A DNA stretch of 64,000 bases from Streptomyces sp. NBC_01549 (GTDB lineage: Bacteria; Actinomycetota; Actinomycetes; Streptomycetales; Streptomycetaceae), in the NCBI RefSeq assembly GCF_026339955.1, contig NZ_JAPEPW010000001.1, positions 2,878,501 to 2,942,500 of the forward strand, given 5' to 3'. Numbering within the stretch: position 1 is the stretch's first letter; every line of letters starts with the position of its first letter. The position numbers and the translations under genes were made by a program. The notes under the pieces were generated by a model. The model ran no database searches. It was given only the letters and a program-made list of their open reading frames with translations, and was not told the DNA's origin. Shown piece after piece: positions 24,128 through 32,598 of this stretch.

Positions 24128-25430
24128 ACGCGGGGACGTGCACCGTCTCCACCCGGCTCGCCACCAATCGCTCCCGCTCCCTGCGCGCCGCCTGCTTCCG
24201 CAACCGGAAGATCTGACTCAGCCCCACCGCCTGAAGAACGAACACGGCGGAGAACGCGACGCGATAGTCGTCCCCGGTCGCGTCCAGCAACACGCCGATC
24301 GCGAACAACGTCGTCATGGAGGCGACGAAACCACCCATGTTGGTGATCCCGGACGCGGTCCCCTGCCGCTCCGGCGGATTCGCGGGCCGCGCGAAGTCGA
24401 ACCCGATCATGGAGGCCGGCCCACACGCCCCCAGCACCGTGCACAGCACGACCAGCAGCCACATCGGATCCCGGTCACCGGGATACGCCAGCGCGCTCGC
24501 CCAGACCACCGCCGTCGCCGTCACCGTCCCCAGCGCCAGCGGGAGTCGCGCCGCATGATGCCGGGCGACGATCTGCCCGTAGACGAGGCCCACGAACATG
24601 TTGGACAGCACCACGAGGGTGAGCAGTTCACCGGCCGTCGCCCGCGACAGCCCCTGCGCCTGTACCAGGAACGGCATGCCCCACAGGAGCAGGAACACCA
24701 TCGCGGGGAACTGTGTCGTGAAGTGCACCCACATCCCCAGCCGTGTACCGGGCTCCCGCCATGACGCCGCGATCTGCCGGCGCACATACGCGGCCCCCTG
24801 GTGCGGGAACGGTTCCGGCTCGTGCCCCTCGGGATGGTCCTTCAGGAAGAGGAGAAGGAGTACGAGGACGACGACCCCGGCGAACGCGCTGCCCGCGAAC
24901 GCCGTCGTCCACCCCACCCCGTGCAGCAGCCGCGCGATGACGAGGGTGGAGACCAGGTTGCCCGCCATGCCCACCAGCCCGGCGAGCTGCGCGACCAACG
25001 GCCCCCGACGCGCCGGGAACCAGCGCGTACCCAGGCGCAGCACGCTGATGAACGTCATCGCGTCCCCGCAGCCCAGCAGCGCACGCGAGGCCAGCGCCAT
25101 CCCGTACGAGGAGGAGAACGCGAAGCTCAACTGGCCGGCGGTGAAGAGCAGTACGCCGATGGTCAGTACCTTCTTGGTGCCGAGCACGTCGACCAGCAGG
25201 CCCACGGGTATCTGCATGCCCGCGTAGACGAGGAGTTGCAGGATCGAGAAGGTGGAGAGGGCTGAGGCGTTCACATGGAAGCGGTCCGCGGCGTCGAGCC
25301 CGGCCACTCCCAGCGACGTGCGGAAGATGACGGCGACGAAGTAGACGGAGACACCGATGCCCCAGACGCCGATCGCGCGGCGCCCGCCGGGCGGGTCTCC
25401 GGGGAGCGAGACGGCCGAGTGGGAGCTCAT
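24126..25430 (-). CDS. MFS transporter
   Basis: The 434-residue major facilitator has twelve predicted membrane helices. The helix 2-3 loop motif appears as GLLVDVLGTKKVL, and helix 4-5 shows ALLGCGDAMTFISVLRLGTRWFPARRG, as in NarK/phthalate-type or organic-anion carriers. The C-terminus is a basic cytosolic tail. The substrate is unknown. Its start overlaps the stop of the GntR gene by four bases (ATGA type), so regulator and transporter form one operon. This is a classic arrangement for a ligand-controlled uptake system. The short downstream repeat overlaps its last codons. Confidence 0.88.
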   Translation of the reverse strand: MSSHSAVSLPGDPPGGRRAIGVWGIGVSVYFVAVIFRTSLGVAGLDAADRFHVNASALSTFSILQLLVYAGMQIPVGLLVDVLGTKKVLTIGVLLFTAGQLSFAFSSSYGMALASRALLGCGDAMTFISVLRLGTRWFPARRGPLVAQLAGLVGMAGNLVSTLVIARLLHGVGWTTAFAGSAFAGVVVLVLLLLFLKDHPEGHEPEPFPHQGAAYVRRQIAASWREPGTRLGMWVHFTTQFPAMVFLLLWGMPFLVQAQGLSRATAGELLTLVVLSNMFVGLVYGQIVARHHAARLPLALGTVTATAVVWASALAYPGDRDPMWLLVVLCTVLGACGPASMIGFDFARPANPPERQGTASGITNMGGFVASMTTLFAIGVLLDATGDDYRVAFSAVFVLQAVGLSQIFRLRKQAARRERERLVASRVETVHVPA

Positions 25431-26101
25431 CGGACCTCTCCCCGCGCCAGGTTCGAGAACCAGCTGACGTGACGGTGGACGATATTGACCGCCGCCTCCG
25501 CGTCGCCGGACCGCAGTGCTTCGAGGATCGCCTCGTGCTCGGTGAGCGTCTTGGTGATCCGGTCGGGGTGCGCGTGCATGACGGCGACGCCCATCCGCAA
25601 CTGCCGGTCGCGCAACTGGTCGTAGAGCCGGGAGAGGATCTCGTTGCCGCCGCTGCGGACGATCTCGGCATGGAAACAGCGGTCGGTGACGGCGGCGCCG
25701 GCCAGGTCTCCCGCGGCGGCCTGTTCCTTCTGCTGCGCGAGGAGTTCCTCCAGGCGCGCGATGAGGTGCGGCGACGCGGGTACGGCCTTGCGCGCCGCGT
25801 GCTCCTCGACGAGTTGCCGTGTCTCGACCACGTCCGCGATCTCCTGCGCGGAGACGGGCAGGACGAGTGCGCCCTTCTTCGGGTAGAGCTTGATCAGGCC
25901 CTCGACCTCGAGCCGGAGCAACGCCTCGCGCACCGGCGTGCGCGAGACCCCCACGGCCTCGGCGAGCTCGCCCTCGGTGAGGAGCGTTCCGCCCTCGTAA
26001 CGACGTTCCAGTACGCCCCGCTTGACGTGGGCGTAGACGCGGTCGGCGGCGGGGGCTTGCTTGGTTGCGGGCGGAGCGGACACAGACGGCGCGGCAGGCA
26101 T
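25427..26101 (-). CDS. GntR family regulator, FCD type
   Basis: From ATG 26101 the 224-residue protein has an N-terminal winged helix (YAHVKRGVLERRYEGGTLLTE, then ELAEAVGVSRTPVREALLRLEVEGL) and a C-terminal FCD domain with EIADVVETRQLVEEHAARKA. The metal/ligand positions D..H..H are seen around DRCFHAEIV and LTEHEAILEAL. It probably represses the coupled MFS gene until a carboxylate ligand binds. A TATGAT hexamer (complement of 26108-26113) lies just upstream of the ATG, suggesting a leaderless message. The Met ten codons upstream is then too early. Confidence 0.9.
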   Translation of the reverse strand: MPAAPSVSAPPATKQAPAADRVYAHVKRGVLERRYEGGTLLTEGELAEAVGVSRTPVREALLRLEVEGLIKLYPKKGALVLPVSAQEIADVVETRQLVEEHAARKAVPASPHLIARLEELLAQQKEQAAAGDLAGAAVTDRCFHAEIVRSGGNEILSRLYDQLRDRQLRMGVAVMHAHPDRITKTLTEHEAILEALRSGDAEAAVNIVHRHVSWFSNLARGEVR

Positions 26102-26321
26102 GCGCACATCATAGATACAACACGTACGCATGGTGACGCGCCGTCCAGGATGCGGACCGTCACCCCCTCACGCGTCAACACCAGTCCCCGGCGTAACCCA
26201 CGTCACACAATTCAACCCCCTCTTTCGTGCATCCCTTTGGGTTCGTCGCGAGTCCGTACGTAAGACGGCACTACCATGTGCCGTTCTCCCAGGGGCATTT
26301 CGCGCATTCGGAGCGTACATT

Positions 26322-27221
26322 TTGATTACCGGCATTAAGGGCACGCGTTTCCGCCGAGCCGCCGCTGTCACCGTCACCACCGGCGCCGTGCTGGCGGCCG
26401 GAGCTTTCGGGGCCGCCCCCGCAGGGGCTGTCACGACGCCCACGATCGCCGCCGCCGGCGGCTACGTGATGAACAACGGCACGGCCAAGACCCTGTACAC
26501 CAAGGCCGCGGACACCAAGCGTTCCACCGGTTCCACCACCAAGATCATGACCGCCAAGGTCGTGCTCGCCCAGCCGAACCTCAACCTCGACGCCAAGGTC
26601 ACGATCCAGAAGGCGTACAGCGACTACATCGTCGCCAACAACTACGCCTCCTCGGCCAAGCTGATCGTCGGTGACAAGGTCACCGTCCGTCAGCTCCTCT
26701 ACGGTCTGATGCTGCCGTCCGGCTGCGACGCCGCGTACGCGCTCGCCGACAAGTTCGGCTCGGGCACGACGCGTGCCGCCCGTGTGAAGTCGTTCATCGG
26801 CAAGATGAACACCACCGCGAAGAACCTCGGCCTGACGAACACTCACTTCGACTCGTTCGACGGCATCGGCCACGGCGCCAACTACTCGACGCCGCGCGAC
26901 CTGACGAAGCTCGCCAGCAGCGCGATGAAGAACTCCACGTTCAAGACGGTCGTGAAGACCAAGTCGTACACGGCGAAGACCGTCACGAAGACCGGCAGCA
27001 CCCGCACCATGGGGGCATGGACCAACACGAACACGCTGCTCAGCAGCTACAGCGGCACCATCGGCGTGAAGACCGGCTCCGGCCCCGAGGCCAAGTTCTG
27101 CCTCGTCTTCGCCGCCACCCGCAACGGCAAGACCATCATCGGCACCGTCCTCGCCTCCACCTCGGTGGCCCAGCGCGGCACGGACGCGACGAAGCTCCTG
27201 AACTACGGCTTCGCCAAGTAG
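26322..27221 (+). CDS. D-alanyl-D-alanine carboxypeptidase (S11 family)
   Basis: A TTG at 26322, 8 bases after GGAG, opens a 299-residue frame that starts with a basic segment and a signal peptide (AAAVTVTTGAVLAAGAFGAAPAGA). The exported domain has the penicillin-binding triad: SxxK as STTKIM (about 67), the second motif as SGC (LPSGCDAAYA, about 129) in place of the usual SxN, and KTG as GVKTGSG (about 247). It trims the terminal D-Ala of peptidoglycan stem peptides. The frame stays open upstream to 26130, but that part is atypical. A clear hairpin follows. Confidence 0.85.
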   Translation: MITGIKGTRFRRAAAVTVTTGAVLAAGAFGAAPAGAVTTPTIAAAGGYVMNNGTAKTLYTKAADTKRSTGSTTKIMTAKVVLAQPNLNLDAKVTIQKAYSDYIVANNYASSAKLIVGDKVTVRQLLYGLMLPSGCDAAYALADKFGSGTTRAARVKSFIGKMNTTAKNLGLTNTHFDSFDGIGHGANYSTPRDLTKLASSAMKNSTFKTVVKTKSYTAKTVTKTGSTRTMGAWTNTNTLLSSYSGTIGVKTGSGPEAKFCLVFAATRNGKTIIGTVLASTSVAQRGTDATKLLNYGFAK

Positions 27222-27238
27222 TTCTCGCACACCAGAGG

Positions 27239-27273
27239 AAGGGGGCCCGCCGCTCACCGCGACGGGCCCCCTT
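27239..27273. terminator. Bidirectional hairpin after the carboxypeptidase
   Basis: AAGGGGGCCCG (27239-27249) pairs with CGGGCCCCCTT (27263-27273) between the carboxypeptidase stop and the E2 stop on the other strand. Confidence 0.85.
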
Positions 27274-27305
27274 CGTCGTGTCCGGCGCCGACTACGCGCC
27301 GACGC

Positions 27306-28727
27306 TCACGCCCAGGTGATCAGCCGCTTCGGCTGCTCCAGGATCGCCGCCACGTCGGCCAGCACCTTGGAACCCAGTTCCCCGTCGACCAGTCGGTGGT
27401 CGAAGCTCAGGGCCAGCGTGGTGACCTGGCGGGGCTTGACCTTGCCCTTGTGGACCCACGGCTGGAGCTTGATCGCGCCGATCGCGAGGATCGCCGACTC
27501 GCCGGAGTTGAGGATCGGCGTGCCGGTGTCGACGCCGAAGACGCCGACGTTCGTGATCGTGACCGTGCCGCCCTGCATCGCGGCCGGCGAGGTCTTGCCC
27601 TCGCGGGCCGTGGCCACCAGCTCACCCAGCGACTCGGCGAGCTGGGGGAGGGTCTTGGTGTGCGCATCCTTGATGTTCGGGACGATCAGACCGCGGGGGG
27701 TCGCGGCGGCGATGCCCAGGTTCACGTAGTGCTTGAGGACGATCTCCTGGTTGGCCTCGTCCCAGGACGCGTTGACGTCCGGGTTGCGCTTGATGGCGAC
27801 CAGCAGGGCCTTGGCGATGAGCAGCAGCGGGTTGACCCGCAGACCCTGCATCCCATATTTGTCGGGGTCCCGCTTGAGCTCCTCGACGAGCTTCATCGTG
27901 CGCGTCACGTCGACCGTCACGAACTCGGTGACATGCGGCGCCGTGAACGCCGAGCCGACCATCGCGGCGGCCGTGGCCTTGCGGACCCCCTTGACCGGGA
28001 TACGGGTCTCACGCGCCGTGTCGTACGTGACGACCGGAGCGGGAGCCGGGGCCTGGGCGGGAACCGGGGGCGCCGTCACCGCGGGCTGCACCGGAGCCGG
28101 AGCGACCGCCGCGTGCACGTCCTCGCGCGTGATGATGCCGTCCGGGCCCGAAGGCGTGACCGTCGCCAGGTCGACGCCGAGGTCCTTGGCGAGCTTGCGG
28201 ACGGGGGGCTTGGCGAGGGGGCGCTGCCCGACCGCCACGGACCCGTGGCCGTTGAGCTCGCTCTGGATCGCAGTGGCCGCCAGGAACGGCTCGGGCTGCT
28301 GGGCCGGGACCTCGGTGCCCTTGCGGGGGCGGCGCTTCGTGGAGGACTCGGCCACCCCGTACCCGACGAGGACCGGCGTGCGGCCCTCGGGCTTGGGTTC
28401 CTCGGCAGCAGGTGCCTGGGGAGCGGCAGCCGGTGCCTGGGTGGCGGGGGCTTCCTCGGCGGGAGCCCCGCCGGCCACGGCCACCGCGATGATCACCTGG
28501 CCCACGTCCACCGTCGTCCCCTCGGGGAAGCGGAGTTCGCGCACCACGCCGTCGTACGGAATGGGCAGTTCCACGGCGGCCTTCGCGGTCTCGACCTCGC
28601 AGACGACCTGGCCGTCGGTGACGGAGTCACCGGGCTGGACGTACCACTTGAGGATCTCCGCCTCGGTGAGCCCCTCGCCCACGTCGGGCATCTTGAACTC
28701 GCGGAGCCCCGACGCGTTCTCAGTCAT
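27306..28727 (-). CDS. bkdC: Branched-chain 2-oxoacid dehydrogenase E2 (operon 1)
   Basis: Dihydrolipoamide acyltransferase of 473 residues. An N-terminal lipoyl domain has the modified Lys in CEVETAKAAVELP (about 43). Ala/Pro-rich linkers flank a peripheral subunit-binding domain (KPPVRKLAKDLGVDLATVTP and GIITREDV). The catalytic domain carries the DHRLVDGELG active site near the C-terminus. It transfers branched acyl groups to CoA, supplying isobutyryl-, isovaleryl- and 2-methylbutyryl-CoA for valine/leucine/isoleucine breakdown and branched fatty-acid or polyketide starters. It is the third gene of the E1alpha-E1beta-E2 operon. A GTG three codons upstream (28736) is an alternative start. 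Confidence 0.93.
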   Translation of the reverse strand: MTENASGLREFKMPDVGEGLTEAEILKWYVQPGDSVTDGQVVCEVETAKAAVELPIPYDGVVRELRFPEGTTVDVGQVIIAVAVAGGAPAEEAPATQAPAAAPQAPAAEEPKPEGRTPVLVGYGVAESSTKRRPRKGTEVPAQQPEPFLAATAIQSELNGHGSVAVGQRPLAKPPVRKLAKDLGVDLATVTPSGPDGIITREDVHAAVAPAPVQPAVTAPPVPAQAPAPAPVVTYDTARETRIPVKGVRKATAAAMVGSAFTAPHVTEFVTVDVTRTMKLVEELKRDPDKYGMQGLRVNPLLLIAKALLVAIKRNPDVNASWDEANQEIVLKHYVNLGIAAATPRGLIVPNIKDAHTKTLPQLAESLGELVATAREGKTSPAAMQGGTVTITNVGVFGVDTGTPILNSGESAILAIGAIKLQPWVHKGKVKPRQVTTLALSFDHRLVDGELGSKVLADVAAILEQPKRLITWA

Positions 28728-28746
28728 CGTCGTCACGACCCTCTCC

Positions 28747-29727
28747 TCAGTACGCCAGCGAGCGGTCGACGGCGTCGAGCACCCGGTCCAGGCCAGGAAG
28801 GTACTCCTCCTCCAGCCGCGCCGGCGGATAGGGGGCGTGATAGCCGCCCACCCGCAGGACGGGTGCCTCCAGGTGGTAGAAGCACCGCTCCGTGATGCGG
28901 GCGGCGATCTCCGCGCCCGTACCCAGGAACACCGGGGCCTCGTGCACCACGACCAGGCGGCGGGTCTTCTCCACCGACGTCTGGACGGAGTCGAAGTCGA
29001 TCGGGGACATCGAGCGCAGGTCCAGGACCTCGATCGACTTGCCCTCCTCCTGGGCGGCCGCGGCCGCCTCCAGGCAGACCTTCACCATCGGGCCGTAGGC
29101 GGCGAGCGTCAGATCGCTGCCCTCGCGGGCCACGACCGCCTTGTGCAGCGGTCCGGGAATCGCGTCGGTGGTGACCTCGCCCTTGTCCCAGTAGCGCCGC
29201 TTCGGCTCGAAGAAGATCACCGGGTCGTCGCTCTGGATGGCCTGCTGCATCATCCAGTAGGCGTCCGACGCGTTCGACGGAGAGACCACCTTCAGGCCCG
29301 CCACGTGCGCGAACAGCGCCTCCGGGGACTCGGAGTGGTGCTCGACGGCGCCGATGCCGCCGCCGTACGGAATGCGGATCACCACCGGGAGCTTGATCTT
29401 GCCGAGCGACCGCGCGTGCATCTTCGCGAGCTGCGTGACGATCTGGTCGTACGCCGGGAAGACGAAACCGTCGAACTGGATCTCCACCACCGGCCGGTAA
29501 CCGCGCAGCGCGAGACCGATCGCCGTGCCGACGATGCCCGACTCGGCGAGCGGGGTGTCGATGACCCGGTCCTCGCCGAAGTCCTTCTGGAGCCCGTCGG
29601 TGACCCGGAAGACACCGCCGAGCTTGCCGACGTCCTCACCCATGATCAGGACCTTGGGGTCGGCGTCGAGGGCCGTGCGCAGTGACTCGTTGATCGCCTT
29701 GGCCAGCGCCATCTTTTCCGCAGCCAT
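28747..29727 (-). CDS. bkdB: Branched-chain 2-oxoacid dehydrogenase E1 beta (operon 1)
   Basis: The 326-residue transketolase-like beta subunit shows MGEDVGKLGGVFRVTDGL, DTPLAESGIVGTAIGLAL, VEIQFDGFVFPAYDQI and RIPYGGGIGAVEHHSESPEA (His residues near the ThDP site), all diagnostic of the branched-chain/pyruvate E1beta family. With E1alpha it forms the alpha2beta2 decarboxylase that passes the acyl group to E2. It begins 3 bases after the E1alpha stop and ends 19 bases before E2. The second, distant copy at 52.6-53.6 kb is clearly homologous. Confidence 0.95.
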   Translation of the reverse strand: MAAEKMALAKAINESLRTALDADPKVLIMGEDVGKLGGVFRVTDGLQKDFGEDRVIDTPLAESGIVGTAIGLALRGYRPVVEIQFDGFVFPAYDQIVTQLAKMHARSLGKIKLPVVIRIPYGGGIGAVEHHSESPEALFAHVAGLKVVSPSNASDAYWMMQQAIQSDDPVIFFEPKRRYWDKGEVTTDAIPGPLHKAVVAREGSDLTLAAYGPMVKVCLEAAAAAQEEGKSIEVLDLRSMSPIDFDSVQTSVEKTRRLVVVHEAPVFLGTGAEIAARITERCFYHLEAPVLRVGGYHAPYPPARLEEEYLPGLDRVLDAVDRSLAY

Positions 29728-29729
29728 CG

Positions 29730-30974
29730 CTACTTGCCCTCCCCTTCATCCGCGAACGACGCCTGGTAGGCGGCGAACTGGGCCCGCTCCTCGTCGACGA
29801 GCGCGTGCCCGTCCGCGTACACGTTCTCGAAGATGGCGAAGTGGTCCGGGTCCGGCATGGCGCGGACGACTTCGCGTACTCGTTTGCCCAACGCCTCGCT
29901 CTCGGCCTCAAGTTCCGCGAAGAATCCCTCGTCCGCGTGGTTTGAAGCCTCCAGGTACGTGCGCAGGCGCAGGATCGGGTCCTTCGCCTCCCACGACTCG
30001 CGCTCCTCGTCGGCCCGGTACTTGGTCGGGTCGTCGGAGGTGGTGTGCGCGCCCATGCGGTAGGTGTACGCCTCGACGAGCGTGGGGCCCTCGCCGCGGC
30101 GGGCCCGCTCCAGCGCCCACTTCGTGACGGCGAGGCAGGCGAGGACGTCGTTGCCGTCGACGCGGACGCCCGGGAAGCCGTAGCCCTGCGCGCGCTGGTA
30201 GAGCGGGACGCGGGTCTGCTTCTCGGTCGGTTCGGAGATCGCCCACTGGTTGTTCTGGCAGAAGAACACGACCGGGGCGTTGTAGACCGCGGCGAAGGTG
30301 AACGATTCGGCTACGTCGCCCTGGCTGGAGGCGCCGTCCCCGAAGTACGCGATCACGGCCGAGTCCGTACCGTCCTTGGCGACGCCCATGGCGTAGCCGG
30401 TGGCGTGCAGCGTCTGCGAGCCGATGACGATCGTGTACAGGTGGAAGTTGTTGCTGTTCGGGTCCCAGCCGCCGTTGTTCACACCCCGGAACATGCCGAG
30501 CAGGTTGGTCGGGTCGACCCCGCGGCACCAGGCGACGCCGTGCTCACGGTAGGTCGGGAAGACGTAGTCGTCCTCACGGGTGGCCCGGCCGGAGCCGATC
30601 TGGGCGGCCTCCTGGCCGAGCAGCGAGGCCCACAGGCCCAGCTCGCCCTGGCGCTGCAGGGAGGTGGCCTCGGCGTCGAAGCGGCGGGTCAGCACCATGT
30701 CCCGGTACAGACCGCGCAACTCTTCGGGGCTGATGTCGGCCACGTACGGGTCGTACGTGGCGTCCTTGACCCGCTTGCCCTCCGGCGTCAGCAGCTGGAC
30801 GAGCTCGGGACCGGGGCCCGATGCGCCAGGTGCGCCCGGTGTCTTCTTGCCGGCGGCCGCGCTGGTGCGCTTGCTCGCGGCGTTCTTCGTACCGGTCGTA
30901 CTGGCGCCGCTCTTCGCAGCGGTCGTACCGGCGCTGCGTCGCGGCTTGCGCGCGGCAGTGCTCTCCACGGTCAC
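29730..30974 (-). CDS. bkdA: Branched-chain 2-oxoacid dehydrogenase E1 alpha (operon 1)
   Basis: From GTG 30974 (GGAGGAG at the right spacing) the subunit is 414 residues. The thiamine diphosphate motif GDGASSQGDVAESFTFAAVYNAPVVFFCQNNQ is complete, and the phosphorylation-loop region (TYRMGAHTTSDDPTKYR) is present. The first 65 or so residues are an unusual Ala/Thr/Lys/Ser-rich basic extension (AGTTAAKSGASTTGTKNAAS) that the homologue at 53.6-54.7 kb lacks. It decarboxylates branched 2-oxoacids with ThDP. It is first gene of the operon, whose promoter lies in the 380-base gap to the response regulator. Confidence 0.93.
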   Translation of the reverse strand: MTVESTAARKPRRSAGTTAAKSGASTTGTKNAASKRTSAAAGKKTPGAPGASGPGPELVQLLTPEGKRVKDATYDPYVADISPEELRGLYRDMVLTRRFDAEATSLQRQGELGLWASLLGQEAAQIGSGRATREDDYVFPTYREHGVAWCRGVDPTNLLGMFRGVNNGGWDPNSNNFHLYTIVIGSQTLHATGYAMGVAKDGTDSAVIAYFGDGASSQGDVAESFTFAAVYNAPVVFFCQNNQWAISEPTEKQTRVPLYQRAQGYGFPGVRVDGNDVLACLAVTKWALERARRGEGPTLVEAYTYRMGAHTTSDDPTKYRADEERESWEAKDPILRLRTYLEASNHADEGFFAELEAESEALGKRVREVVRAMPDPDHFAIFENVYADGHALVDEERAQFAAYQASFADEGEGK

Positions 30975-31354
30975 GTGTGCTCCTCCGTCGGTCCGGCCCC
31001 CGGGGTTGCCGGGTGGCCAGTGCGGCTCGCCTGCTCCAAGTACCCGTGCACGGGGTGGGTGCACTCGGCCGGGAACAGGCGTGACAGGTGCCCCGGCGAG
31101 CGCCCTGCAACGGCCACGTTACCCAGTGCTCCACATTTCTGTGAAACCCCTCCTGACCTGCGTTTTTGCTTGGACTTCCCACTACTTTTTCGTCGGATTT
31201 CCAAGTAATGCACGCAGGCCGGGAACAGTCGCTGGTCACAGCACTGGTCACAGCCTTGCAGGGGGCCGGAACACGGGCACGTTATCCCGGTCACCCCAGG
31301 CACGGGAAGAGTTCACCCCGGGCAGAGCCAAGGGTGGAGTGTGACACTGACTTT
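30975..31354. promoter_or_regulatory. 380-base divergent gap, promoters of bkd operon 1 and the response regulator
   Basis: No convincing gene is present. A tract around 31141-31210 is AT-richer than its surroundings and carries an inverted CTTGGA (31169-31174)/TCCAAG (31200-31205). Two direct copies of CTGGTCACAGC (31232-31242 and 31244-31254, 12-base period) follow. These are plausible sites for transcription factors controlling the two divergent units. Confidence 0.4.
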
Positions 31355-32020
31355 GTGCCCGAAAACGGAAAAATTACCGCATTTCTCCTCGACGATCACG
31401 AGGTGGTACGCCGCGGTGTCCATGAGTTGCTCTCGGGCGAGGACGACATCGAGGTCGTCGGCGAGGCCGGCACGACGGCCGACGCGCTGGTGCGGATCCC
31501 GGCCACGGCCCCGGACGTCGCGATCCTGGACGTACGGCTCCCGGACGGCAGCGGGGTGGAGGTCTGCCGCGAGATCCGGTCCCGGAACGAGAACATCAAG
31601 TGCCTGATGCTGACCTCCTTCGCCGACGACGAGGCCCTTTTCGACGCGATCATGGCGGGCGCGTCGGGCTATGTGCTGAAGGCGATCCGCGGCGCCGAAC
31701 TGCTCTCGGCCGTACGCGATGTCGCCGCCGGGAAGTCGCTGCTCGACCCGGTGGCCACCGCCCAGGTCCTGGAGCGGCTGCGGCACGGCGGCAGCGCCAA
31801 GAACGACGACAGGCTCGGGCACCTCACCGAGCAGGAGCGCAAGATCCTCGACCTGATCGGCGAGGGACTCACCAACCGCACGATCGGCGAGCGGCTGCAT
31901 CTCGCCGAGAAAACGATCAAGAACTACGTGTCGAGCCTGCTGTCCAAACTGGGCATGGAACGACGCTCCCAGGCCGCCGCCTATGTGGCGCGCATCCAGG
32001 CGGAGAGGCAGCACCGCTGA
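31355..32020 (+). CDS. Orphan NarL/FixJ-type response regulator
   Basis: From GTG 31355 the 221-residue protein has a receiver domain (FLLDDHEVVRRG acidic pair, phospho-Asp in VAILDVRLPDGSG near residue 57, conserved Thr in MLTSFADD and Lys in GYVLKAIRG). A LuxR-type DNA-binding helix-turn-helix (LTEQERKILDLIGEGLTNRT, then EKTIKNYVSSLLSKLGMERR) follows. The sequence is DevR/DosR-like. No histidine kinase gene lies next to it, so it is an orphan or is served by a remote kinase. A GTG seven codons upstream (31334) is an alternative start. Confidence 0.92.
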   Translation: MPENGKITAFLLDDHEVVRRGVHELLSGEDDIEVVGEAGTTADALVRIPATAPDVAILDVRLPDGSGVEVCREIRSRNENIKCLMLTSFADDEALFDAIMAGASGYVLKAIRGAELLSAVRDVAAGKSLLDPVATAQVLERLRHGGSAKNDDRLGHLTEQERKILDLIGEGLTNRTIGERLHLAEKTIKNYVSSLLSKLGMERRSQAAAYVARIQAERQHR

Positions 32021-32036
32021 GCCATTCGGGACCTTT

Positions 32037-32054
32037 GGCCCCTCTTCAGGGGGC
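32037..32054 (+). terminator. Short hairpin after the response regulator gene
   Basis: GGCCCCT / AGGGGGC arms around CTTC occur 17 bases after the stop, with a T-rich stretch (CTCTTTTTC) shortly downstream. Confidence 0.5.
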
Positions 32055-32099
32055 GGGCGCCTCTTTTTCGGGTCCTTCAGGGTGCCGGAAATTGGGGGT

Positions 32100-32522
32100 A
32101 TGCCCAACGACGACGACCTAGCCGTGGAACTTCTCGGCCGCACCGACCACGGCCAGGTGGCCGCCAGCCTGCGCGCCATGCCCTTTCTCGCCCTCGCCCG
32201 CCACGTCGTGGTCGACGGCCGCGTCCTGTTGCGCCTGCACCGCGGCTGCGGGTACCACCCGGCCTGTCTCGGGAGCGTCGTCGCCTACGGCACCGACAAC
32301 CTGGATTCCGCCGGGCCGGGCGAGAGCGTGTGGTCCGTACAGATCGTGGGCCGGTGCGAGGCCGTGGAGCCGACCGCGGCCCACCGGGGGCTCTTCGGGC
32401 CCGCGCCGCGGTTCGTGGACGGCGAACCCTACGACCCGGTCTATCTGGGCATCGAGCCCCAGTTCTCCACCGTCCACTCCATGGACAATGCCCTGGAACG
32501 CCAGTTCCGGCGCACCCTGTGA
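32100..32522 (+). CDS. Pyridoxamine 5'-phosphate oxidase-fold protein
   Basis: The 140-residue split-barrel flavin-binding protein has DDLAVELLGRTDHGQVAASL at the start, LALARHVVVDGRVLLRLHRG in the middle and WSVQIVGRCEAVEP towards the C-terminus, a pattern common to PNPOx-like proteins of Streptomyces. Some members bind FMN, F420 or haem, and many sit near DevR-like regulators, as here. True pyridoxamine oxidase activity is unlikely for such a short protein. The ATG at 32100 follows a GGGGG sequence. The gene lies 79 bases after the response regulator stop, and co-regulation is an inference. Confidence 0.75.
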   Translation: MPNDDDLAVELLGRTDHGQVAASLRAMPFLALARHVVVDGRVLLRLHRGCGYHPACLGSVVAYGTDNLDSAGPGESVWSVQIVGRCEAVEPTAAHRGLFGPAPRFVDGEPYDPVYLGIEPQFSTVHSMDNALERQFRRTL

Positions 32523-32598
32523 CTGTCCCCTGATCGAAGACGACTGTCTGTGACAAACCCGAGGTCAGAGGCCCGGCTCGTGCCCTAGCATCTGGCGC

